11,989 nt of DNA from CAZDHT01 sp964505325 (GTDB lineage: Bacteria > Planctomycetota > PUPC01): positions 1-11,989 of the forward strand of contig CAZDHT010000169.1 in the NCBI GenBank assembly GCA_964505325.1, read 5' to 3'. Within the stretch, counting starts at the first letter, position 1; every line of letters starts with the position of its first letter. Shown in pieces: positions 4,092 to 9,976 of this stretch. The translations under genes and the position numbers were made by a program. The notes under the pieces are model-generated. The model did not search any database. It was not told the DNA's origin and saw only the letters and a list, made by a program, of their open reading frames with translations.

Positions 4092-5036
4092 ATGAGAATC
4101 GCCGTTACGGCGGCGGGGCCGACCTTGAGCGACCACGTCGAAGCTCGGTTCGGCCGGTGCGCGTACTTCGTGATCGTCGACACGGACACCATGGAACTTG
4201 AAGCGCTGGAGAATCCGAACATCGCCCTCGGCGGCGGGGCGGGAATCCAATCGGCCCAACTCATGGCCGAAAAAGACGTGCAAACGGTGCTGACGGGCAA
4301 CTGCGGCCCGAATGCCTACCAGGTGTTTGGCGCGGCCGGCATCCAGGTCATCGTCGGGGTCAGCGGCGTGGTGCGGGATGCCGTCGAGCAATTTAAGACA
4401 GGCGGGCTCACGTCCGCGTCCGGGCCCAATGTGGCCAGTCACTTCGGCATGGGCGCAGGCGCTCCCGGCAGCGGTTTGGGAATAGGAGGTGGCAGCATGG
4501 GACGAGGAATGGGTGGAGGCATGGGTGGCGGAGGCGGTGGCGGAGGCGGTGGCGGAGGCGGTCGCGGAGGCGGCAGGGGCGGCGGCCGCGGAATGGGCGG
4601 CGGCGGCGGCCGCGGCATGGGTCGAGGCATGGGCATGGGTGGCGGCATGGGTGGTGGCATGGGTGCCGGTATGATGGGTGTTCCGCCGCCGGCCTCTTAT
4701 TCGCCCCCGCCGGGAACGCCGCAGCAGCCGGGTCTTCAGATAGCCCCCGACCAGGAACTCGAGATACTCAAGGCGCAGGCCCAGGCTATGAATGACCAGC
4801 TTCGGGCCATAGACGCGCGCATCAGCGAACTCGCGCAGCGCGGCACGGCTTCCGCCCTCATTGCTGTCGTGGATTCAGAGAAGTGCAACGCGTGCGGCGT
4901 GTGCGTCGGTGCTTGCCCGGTCGGAGCGATCAACGTGAAGGACGTTGCCGAAATAAACCGTGAAAAGTGCACCGGCTGCGGTCATTGCGTAATAGAATGC
5001 CCGATCGGCGCGGTATCGCTCCGCGCGAGGTCGTAG
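4092..5036 (+). CDS. NifX-fold / Gly-Met-rich / ferredoxin fusion protein
   Basis: This 314-residue protein joins several modules. Residues 1-~110 are a NifX/NifB-type cluster-binding domain (MRIAVT start, FGRCAYF, TGNCGPNAYQVF). Residues ~118-205 are a low-complexity Gly/Met/Arg stretch, followed by a Pro-rich link, a short coiled coil (~228-255) and a C-terminal two-cluster ferredoxin (~258-312). The ferredoxin cysteines are 265, 268, 271 and 303 for one [4Fe-4S] cluster and 293, 296, 299 and 275 for the other. GGAAGGAGG (4078-4086) lies five bases before the ATG. The NifX part probably holds a metal cluster and the ferredoxin passes electrons to it; this is inference. The Met-rich linker could bind copper or another soft metal. 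It may partner with the small ORP-like protein at 2092. Confidence 0.88.
   Translation: MRIAVTAAGPTLSDHVEARFGRCAYFVIVDTDTMELEALENPNIALGGGAGIQSAQLMAEKDVQTVLTGNCGPNAYQVFGAAGIQVIVGVSGVVRDAVEQFKTGGLTSASGPNVASHFGMGAGAPGSGLGIGGGSMGRGMGGGMGGGGGGGGGGGGGRGGGRGGGRGMGGGGGRGMGRGMGMGGGMGGGMGAGMMGVPPPASYSPPPGTPQQPGLQIAPDQELEILKAQAQAMNDQLRAIDARISELAQRGTASALIAVVDSEKCNACGVCVGACPVGAINVKDVAEINREKCTGCGHCVIECPIGAVSLRARS
4524..4571 (+). repeat. 12-bp GGTGGCGGAGGC tandem repeat
   Basis: Three exact copies of GGTGGCGGAGGC and one with a single change lie head to tail, and looser GGC/GGN repeats continue on both sides (about 4486-4680). They encode the poly-glycine linker of the NifX-ferredoxin fusion protein. The unit is a multiple of three, so copy-number change would not shift the frame. 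Confidence 0.8.
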
Positions 5037-5126
5037 GTGACAGTTCCGGGCGTAGCGCAGGCAACGTAAACGATGAGCCGTATCGCACCTTCGCGGCGCA
5101 CGGCGTAAAAGACGAAGGGCCATCTC

Positions 5127-5225
5127 GTGCCGAAGACCGAGCAAGCTGCTGTGGACGAACTGTTCACGGGAGAGCAAGACCATGTGACCCGGCTGCACGC
5201 TCTGGGCCAGAGCGGGCAGCCGTAG
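5127..5225 (+). CDS. Possible 32-residue ORF in the intergenic gap
   Basis: In the 228-bp gap between the NifX-ferredoxin gene and the glutaredoxin-like gene, a GTG at 5127 with GAAGGG seven bases before it opens a frame of 32 codons. The peptide starts MPKTEQAAVDELFTGEQDHV and ends at TAG 5223-5225. It is hydrophilic, helix-prone and has no motif I recognise. It may be a small protein, a gene remnant or chance. I see no convincing promoter elsewhere in this gap. Confidence 0.18.
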   Translation: MPKTEQAAVDELFTGEQDHVTRLHALGQSGQP

Positions 5226-5264
5226 GAAAACGCGCCCCGCCTGGACGTCGAGAGGATAGCAAAG

Positions 5265-5915
5265 ATGGTCACGTTGAAGCTGACGGACCTGAAGTGGATT
5301 CAGGAAACCCTGGCGACACTCAAGCACGACGTAACGTTCCTGTACTTCCTGGAGGAGACAAGTTGCCGCCATTGCCAGCGGGAAAAGGATCTCCTGATGG
5401 AGCTGTCGGAGTTGGCGAGCAAGCTGCATCTGGAGGTATACAACTTCGTGATCGACCACGAGCTTGCTGGCCGACACGGCATAGACAAGGTTCCGGGAAC
5501 AGTGTTGGTGGGACGGAAGGACTACGGTGTCCGATACTTCGGAGTGCCCTCCGACCTGGAGTTCCGGACCTTTCTCGAAGACGTCGTCATGGTGTCCCAG
5601 GGAGAGTCTGGACTGCCCGCGGCCGTCAAACATCAACTCGCGACCGTCAGCGCGCCCATCCACATTGAGGTCTTCGCCACCCGGGCCTGCCCATTCTCGA
5701 GCGCCGCAATCCGCCTGGCACACCAACTCGCCGTGGAAAGCGAATGGGTCACCGGGGACATGGTGGACGCGGTGGAGTTCCCGGACCTGGTGGAACGTTA
5801 CGGAGTCCTGGGAGCGCCGACCGTCGTCATCAATCAGGCGTATCAGTTCTACGGTGCGCTTCCGGAGCAGGAATTCGTCGAGCACGTACTGAAGGGTATC
5901 AGCCAGGGAAGCTGA
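5265..5915 (+). CDS. Glutaredoxin-like protein with two thioredoxin folds
   Basis: This 216-residue protein has two tandem thioredoxin-type folds, like the protein disulfide oxidoreductases (PDO) of archaea and thermophilic bacteria. The N-terminal unit (~1-110) carries CRHC (34-37) and the cis-proline loop VPGT (76-79). The C-terminal unit (~130-216) carries CPFS (142-145), where the second cysteine is replaced by serine, and a GAPT cis-proline loop near 185. So one site can do dithiol chemistry and the other only monothiol chemistry. Likely roles are thiol-disulfide exchange or delivery of reductant to the cluster proteins of this locus. There is no signal peptide. AGAGGAT precedes the ATG by about ten bases. 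Reductase partners are not in the window. Confidence 0.82.
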   Translation: MVTLKLTDLKWIQETLATLKHDVTFLYFLEETSCRHCQREKDLLMELSELASKLHLEVYNFVIDHELAGRHGIDKVPGTVLVGRKDYGVRYFGVPSDLEFRTFLEDVVMVSQGESGLPAAVKHQLATVSAPIHIEVFATRACPFSSAAIRLAHQLAVESEWVTGDMVDAVEFPDLVERYGVLGAPTVVINQAYQFYGALPEQEFVEHVLKGISQGS

Positions 5916-5951
5916 GGCGATGATGGGATCCTCCAGAGAGCAGGGGCTATC

Positions 5952-6071
5952 ATGACCGAGAAGGCCAAAAGGGCGCTTGTGCTGGGCCTTCTCGTGGTGG
6001 TGCTCTTGTTGTCCAGTGCGTCCTTTCTGCTGAAGTGGTGTTGGTGCTGGCTTCTGCGACCTTGCTTGTAG
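5952..6071 (+). CDS. 39-residue single-pass membrane peptide
   Basis: A short gene starts at ATG 5952, five bases after AGGGG (5942-5946), and ends at TAG 6069-6071. The charged head MTEKAKR is followed by a leucine/valine-rich membrane helix (~8-27) and then a Trp-Cys alternation, KWCWCW, and RPCL at the end. Its place 28 bases before the permease gene suggests an accessory subunit or regulator of that transporter, as is known for other small membrane proteins, or a metal-binding peptide. I recognise no family. The ribosome-binding site, membrane-protein composition and the otherwise unfilled gap support it as real. Confidence 0.45.
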   Translation: MTEKAKRALVLGLLVVVLLLSSASFLLKWCWCWLLRPCL

Positions 6072-6099
6072 CCAGCGCACATCGAGGCGAGGAGAAGGA

Positions 6100-7128
6100 A
6101 TGGCTGGGGCTGTCAGGATACTCAAGCACGCTCTCATGATCACGAGCTTCGTCTTTGCGATGATGCTGGTGATCGAGTACGTGAACGTGCTCAGCCGCGG
6201 TTCGTGGCAGCAGAAGCTGACCCGAGGCAGGTGGGCACAATACTTTCTGGCAGCCTTTCTGGGCGCGACGCCGGGCTGCCTGGGTGCGTTTGCGGTGGTC
6301 GCCATGTATTCGCACCGTGTACTGAGCCTTGGGGCTGTGGTAGCAGCCATGATCGCGACGAGCGGCGATGAGGCGTTCGTAATGCTGGCCATGATTCCGA
6401 GGCAGGCCTTGGCGCTGTTCGGGGTCCTCTTTGTGTTGGGCATTGGTGCGGGGGCGCTCACAGACGCCTTCCTCGGCCGCAAGAGATCGCAGGGAGTGGC
6501 GCACCCACACCCCATGGAGGTCCATGACGAGGCTGCGTGCGAATGCTTTCCTCGCGCAAAGATCCTCCAGCAATGGAAGGAGTGCTCAGCGCCGAGAGGC
6601 ATTCTGTCTGCAGTCCTTGCAATCTTCCTTCTCGCTCTGATCGTTGGATGGGTCGGGCCAGCGGCGTGGAATTGGATTCGGGTGACACTTCTCCTCGTTT
6701 CCGCGGTCGGTCTCTTCATCGTCTCTACCGTACCCGATCATTTCCTGAATGAGCATCTTTGGGAACACGTTGCCCGAAAGCACGTCCCAAGGATCTTTCT
6801 GTGGACGCTCGGCGCTCTGATCGTCATGTATCTCATCACCGAGCACTTGCACCTCGAGGAAGCGATTCGGCAAGGGAAATGGATCATCCTGCTAATAGCG
6901 TGCCTAGTTGGGCTGATTCCTGAGTCCGGCCCACACCTGGTGTTCGTCACGCTATACGCGCAAGGAAGTATACCCCTGAGCATTCTCTTGGCGAGTTCCA
7001 TTGTCCAGGACGGGCACGGCATGTTGCCGGTACTCGCAGATTCGCGCCGTGAGTTCGTGGTGATCAAGGCGATCAATTTCGGCGCGGGCCTTGCGGTAGG
7101 CGCCGCTGCTCTCGCTACGGGTTTTTGA
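6100..7128 (+). CDS. Putative metal permease, ArsP_2/DUF2899 (10TM exporter) family
   Basis: This 342-residue integral membrane protein matches the DUF2899/ArsP_2 group, annotated as putative manganese or heavy-metal transporters with about ten helices in two halves. The first half holds the family motif LGATPGCLGAF (54-64) and the segment ATSGDEAFVMLAMIP (86-100). The second half repeats it as LIPESGPHLVF (272-283) with SSIVQDGHGMLP (299-310). A central cytosolic loop (130-165) is rich in His, Cys and acidic residues (HPHPMEVHDEAACEC), a likely metal-binding patch. GGAG (6091-6094) lies five bases before the ATG. Substrate is unknown; the family name comes from distant likeness to ArsP. In this locus it could import or export the metal used by the NifX-fold proteins. 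Confidence 0.82.
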   Translation: MAGAVRILKHALMITSFVFAMMLVIEYVNVLSRGSWQQKLTRGRWAQYFLAAFLGATPGCLGAFAVVAMYSHRVLSLGAVVAAMIATSGDEAFVMLAMIPRQALALFGVLFVLGIGAGALTDAFLGRKRSQGVAHPHPMEVHDEAACECFPRAKILQQWKECSAPRGILSAVLAIFLLALIVGWVGPAAWNWIRVTLLLVSAVGLFIVSTVPDHFLNEHLWEHVARKHVPRIFLWTLGALIVMYLITEHLHLEEAIRQGKWIILLIACLVGLIPESGPHLVFVTLYAQGSIPLSILLASSIVQDGHGMLPVLADSRREFVVIKAINFGAGLAVGAAALATGF

Positions 7129-7168
7129 GGCGGAATCTTTGCCACTTCCGCCAAGGTGTCGAGCACAC

Positions 7169-7513
7169 ATGGACGATGTTCGATTCCAGGATGACATCAA
7201 GAGTGAGGTCGAAGCGACGCGCCGCGCAAGGGCTATCCTCGGCGTGGGCGATGACGCTTCTCCGGACGACATCAAACGGGCGTGGCGGAAAGCATGCCTG
7301 GAGACACATCCGGACCGAAATCCGGGCGACCCGGACGCCGACAAGAGGTTCCGGATGGTCCATTGTGCCTATCGTTTCCTGACAGACGGAACGCCGTGCG
7401 ATGAACTTCTGGGCGAATTGAAGGAATCGCCGAGCGCGCCGACCAACAGAAAGTACAACCTCGCCAACCCGTGGGGGTTCTACCTCTGGTGGCGAGAGAG
7501 ATTCTTCGAGTAA
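7169..7513 (+). CDS. Minimal J-domain (DnaJ-type) protein
   Basis: This 114-residue protein has a J-domain (~18-75) with the invariant HPD tripeptide at 47-49 in THPDRNPGDPDADKRF, flanked by the helix II basic face (IKRAWRKACLE). It lacks the Gly/Phe region, zinc fingers and substrate domain of DnaJ, and ends in a short tail rich in aromatic residues (NPWGFYLWWRERFFE). J-domains stimulate Hsp70 ATPases; no dnaK is present here, so it would use one encoded elsewhere. HscB-like co-chaperones act in iron-sulfur assembly, but this protein lacks the HscB C-terminal domain. The ATG at 7169 is preferred over TTG 7139 because the extra residues lack homology; AAGGTG precedes it by about ten bases. 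Confidence 0.82.
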   Translation: MDDVRFQDDIKSEVEATRRARAILGVGDDASPDDIKRAWRKACLETHPDRNPGDPDADKRFRMVHCAYRFLTDGTPCDELLGELKESPSAPTNRKYNLANPWGFYLWWRERFFE

Positions 7514-7549
7514 TCATGGCCCTTGATCCGGGGCGGCCCGGAGGCGAAT

Positions 7550-8119
7550 ATGTACGGTAAGAACGTGCCCGACGACTTCTACGAGAAGATCCAGCACCGA
7601 CTTTATCAACGGATCGGGCAGGAGCTGGGCATGGCCCACCGGGTACTGGACCTGGGATGCGGCAGTTGCGAGCTCGCCAGGTTCCTGAGAAAGACGTATC
7701 GGCAACGCGTGACGGGCGTTGACATCTCAGACGGGAACTTGCCCCGGCGCGACCACTTGGCGAACAGCCGCGCCCCCATGCGGTGCATCAAGGGCAACGC
7801 GGCCCGTCTGGCGTTCCTGCGAGACGGCAGCGTGGATGCAGTGGTCACCACGTGGGCGCTCCACGAGATGGATGATCGGCCCGGCGCGGTGGCGGAGGCT
7901 TACCGTGTGCTTCGTCCGGGCGGCAAGATACTGATCGTGGACTTCCCCAAGGGGTCGCTCGCCCAACGGTTGTGGAACGAAGACTACTTGACGGTGCCCG
8001 GAGCCCGCACGCTGCTGACCGCGGCCGGATTCGTCCGGGTCCGCGCGCGGGCCATCCACAAGAAACAGGTGATGTTGGCGTCGGGTCATCGCCCCGCGAA
8101 CACGGGAGCGAACGCATGA
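7550..8119 (+). CDS. Class I SAM-dependent methyltransferase
   Basis: This 189-residue enzyme has the Rossmann-fold methyltransferase signature: VLDLGCGSCELARFL (32-46, motif I, SAM binding), TGVDIS (acidic end of strand 2), DAVVTTWALHEMDD (motif IV region) and VLRPGGKILIVDFPK (motif VI region), as in the Methyltransf_11 group. The C-terminal part is short, so the acceptor-binding region is small; the substrate cannot be predicted. GGAGG (7540-7544) lies five bases before the ATG; a TTG nine codons earlier is unlikely. The stop codon overlaps the start of the DUF1638 gene by four bases (ATGA), implying translational coupling. Acceptors could include a small thiol, an arsenic or selenium compound, or a protein. 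Confidence 0.85.
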   Translation: MYGKNVPDDFYEKIQHRLYQRIGQELGMAHRVLDLGCGSCELARFLRKTYRQRVTGVDISDGNLPRRDHLANSRAPMRCIKGNAARLAFLRDGSVDAVVTTWALHEMDDRPGAVAEAYRVLRPGGKILIVDFPKGSLAQRLWNEDYLTVPGARTLLTAAGFVRVRARAIHKKQVMLASGHRPANTGANA

Positions 8120-8790
8120 AGGAGACCTCCATCGGGGCGAGCGGCGGCAGCAGGCCCGATCAAGCGTCCTTCCGAGGATGCGCCGTCGTCGCGTGCGGCA
8201 CGTTACGGATGGAGTTGGAGTCGCTGCGGCAGAGCGGTTTCCTGGATGCGGACGAGGTGTTCTATTGTGCGCCGGGCTTGCACGAGTGGCCCTGGGAACT
8301 GGAGAAACAGCTCCCGCGGCAGTTGTCGCGGGCCGCACAGGTCTCGTCCAAGATCATCGTCATCTACGGTAAGAAATGCTTCAAGGATTTGAACCGGCCC
8401 GAGAGGGAGACCGACGAACTGATTCGGGAGACCGTCGCGAACGCGGTGCGGGTTAATGCCTCCAACTGTGTGGACATGCTGGCCAGCCTGGAAGAACGCG
8501 AAAGGCTGGCCGGCTCAGAGAAGGTCCACTGGCTCACGCCAGGGTGGCTGAAGCACTGGGATTTCATCTTCAAGGATTGGGACGAGGGCAAGGCCAACGA
8601 GATGTTCCCGGCGTACGACAAGGCTGTGGTGCTCGATGCTCTTGGCTACTTCGACAGCCTCATGGAGACATCCCCGGAGCGCATCTTAACAATATCAGAC
8701 TGGATGAAGATCCCCATCGAGGCGAAGGCGGCGTCCTTGGAGCGCCTCAAGTCTCTCATCGCCGCGGCTCGCACGACCGCGGCCAACTGA
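8116..8790 (+). CDS. DUF1638-type protein
   Basis: This 224-residue protein fits the DUF1638 family: an early ACGTLRMELESL segment, then FYCAPGLHEWPWELEKQL, KIIVIYGKKCF, an NCVDMLASLEERERLAG stretch and a Trp-rich HWLTPGWLKHWDFIF region. Conserved Cys and His residues (in ACG, GLH, GKKC and NC) resemble a metal or corrinoid site, and family members often lie near corrinoid proteins and methyltransferases in anaerobes and methanogens. No function has been established. The ATG overlaps the methyltransferase stop, with GGGAG (8104-8108) seven bases before it. The coupling suggests the two products act together. The first ~20 residues are Ser/Gly-rich and may be disordered. Confidence 0.75.
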   Translation: MKETSIGASGGSRPDQASFRGCAVVACGTLRMELESLRQSGFLDADEVFYCAPGLHEWPWELEKQLPRQLSRAAQVSSKIIVIYGKKCFKDLNRPERETDELIRETVANAVRVNASNCVDMLASLEERERLAGSEKVHWLTPGWLKHWDFIFKDWDEGKANEMFPAYDKAVVLDALGYFDSLMETSPERILTISDWMKIPIEAKAASLERLKSLIAAARTTAAN

Positions 8791-8805
8791 GCAAAGGAGA
8801 AGTTG

Positions 8806-9180
8806 ATGCCCTGGGTAAATGAGGAGATGTGCACGGCCTGCGGCACTTGTGTGGAGGAATGCCCTGTCGAAGCAATCGCGATCGTCAACGAAACGGCGCA
8901 CATCGACGACGAGAAATGCATTCACTGTGGCCGCTGTCACGACGTTTGTCCGCAGGAGGCCGTGCGACACGACGGCGAGAGAATCCCTCAGGAGGTCGAG
9001 GCAAACGTCACCTGGACGCGGGGCCTCTTGAAGCATTTCCACACGCCCGAGGATAGGCGAGCCGTCATCGAGCGAATGAAGCGCTATTATGGGAAAGAGA
9101 AGAAGGTTGCCGAACTGACCATTGAAAGGCTCGGCGCGTTAAGTGACGAGTTTCGGACGAAAGCGACAGGGGCCGGTTAG
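8806..9180 (+). CDS. Two-[4Fe-4S] ferredoxin with C-terminal helical extension
   Basis: This 124-residue protein begins with a bacterial-type ferredoxin. Cys9, 12, 15 and Cys48 should hold one [4Fe-4S] cluster, and Cys38, 41, 44 and Cys19 the other (motifs CTACGTCVEECP and CIHCGRCHDVCP). Residues ~55-124 are an added charged, mostly helical region (TPEDRRAVIERMKRYYGKEK), a feature of a group of small anaerobe ferredoxins and probably a docking segment. AAAGGAG (8793-8799) precedes the ATG by six bases; the TTG one codon before it is not needed. It follows the DUF1638 gene by 15 bases. It is likely the electron carrier for a partner in this operon, perhaps the DUF1638 protein or the ATPase. 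Confidence 0.9.
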   Translation: MPWVNEEMCTACGTCVEECPVEAIAIVNETAHIDDEKCIHCGRCHDVCPQEAVRHDGERIPQEVEANVTWTRGLLKHFHTPEDRRAVIERMKRYYGKEKKVAELTIERLGALSDEFRTKATGAG

Positions 9181-9200
9181 GCAGGAGGTCTGCACAAGAG

Positions 9201-9953
9201 ATGGAGGTCACGATACATCCCACTGTCAGGGACATGGCGGCCGCTGCTGCCCACCGCGCCGCCGGCGAACTTGCCCGGTGCATTTCCGAAAACGGCCGTG
9301 CGACATTCATGGCTGCGACCGGCGCCTCGCAGTTCGCATTCCTCGACGCGCTGACGCACGAGGGAACAGTGGACTGGGCGAGAACCACCATGTACCACCT
9401 CGATGAGTACATTGGTCTTGCGGCATCGCACCCGGCGAGCTTCCGTCGATACCTCAAAGAGCGTCTGATCGACGTGGTCCATCCTAGCACGGTACATCTC
9501 ATCGACGGCAGTGCCCTGGACCCGGCATCTGAATGCGCCCGCCTTACCCGCCTAGTGGAGCAGGACGGAATTGATGTGGCGTTTGTGGGAATCGGCGAGA
9601 ACGCCCATCTCGGTTTCAACGATCCGCCTGCGGACTTCGAAAGCCGTGCCGTGTTTGAAGTGGTAGAACTGGCCCACACTTGCCGGGAGCAGCAGGTCCA
9701 CGAAGGGTGGTTCGAAACGGTGGACGAGGTGCCTCGGAAAGCGATCACGATAACCATACCAGGGATTCTGAGGTCCAAGTGCATCATCTGCACGGTGCCC
9801 GAAGCCCGAAAGGCCGTGGCGGTGAAACACGCCCTCACCGGGCCGGTTACGCCGACGTATCCCGCGTCCGCGTTGCAGAACCATCCGCGGACATACGTGT
9901 TTCTCGACGCAGACTCCGCGTCCCTTCTGGACAAGCGACTTGCTCACCGATGA
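9201..9953 (+). CDS. NagB-family glucosamine-6-phosphate deaminase-like protein
   Basis: This 250-residue protein has the NagB/RpiA/6-phosphogluconolactonase fold. Landmarks are MAATGASQFAFLDAL (phosphate loop), YHLDEYIGL with the likely general base Asp68, GIGENAHLGFNDPPADF with ring-opening His136, and a C-terminal PASALQNHP segment. NagB converts glucosamine-6-phosphate to fructose-6-phosphate and ammonia. Compared with E. coli NagB (GNDGHIAFNEP), Asp141 is replaced by Asn134 and Glu148 by Asp141; this GIGEN-FNDPP form is common in a large NagB-like subgroup, so activity is plausible but the substrate may differ. AGGAGGT (9183-9189) precedes the ATG by 11 bases. The gene sits between a ferredoxin and an iron-sulfur ATPase gene, an unexpected place for amino-sugar breakdown. 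Confidence 0.85.
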   Translation: MEVTIHPTVRDMAAAAAHRAAGELARCISENGRATFMAATGASQFAFLDALTHEGTVDWARTTMYHLDEYIGLAASHPASFRRYLKERLIDVVHPSTVHLIDGSALDPASECARLTRLVEQDGIDVAFVGIGENAHLGFNDPPADFESRAVFEVVELAHTCREQQVHEGWFETVDEVPRKAITITIPGILRSKCIICTVPEARKAVAVKHALTGPVTPTYPASALQNHPRTYVFLDADSASLLDKRLAHR

Positions 9954-9976
9954 CAAAGCAAGCAAGAGGAGACAGC

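Noticed and set aside
4439..4660. Proline-rich minus-strand ORF.
   Set aside because: It is the complement of the glycine-codon repeats in the NifX-ferredoxin gene.
3034..4680. Short tandem repeats as a CRISPR array or a phase-variable switch.
   Set aside because: The repeats are 12-bp units in frame within coding sequence, without spacers, and copy changes would not shift the frame.
2092..5036. NifX-type domains as evidence of nitrogen fixation.
   Set aside because: No nitrogenase structural, nifE/N or nifB radical-SAM genes are present, and the stand-alone family is widespread in non-fixing anaerobes.
4967..5668. Plus-strand ORF of 233 codons spanning the gap and the glutaredoxin-like gene.
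   Set aside because: Wrong frame relative to the thioredoxin-fold protein, composition typical of a shadow frame, no domain.
4875..6719. Minus-strand ORF of 614 codons.
   Set aside because: It overlaps four plus-strand genes or domains with clear motifs and has no recognisable domain itself.
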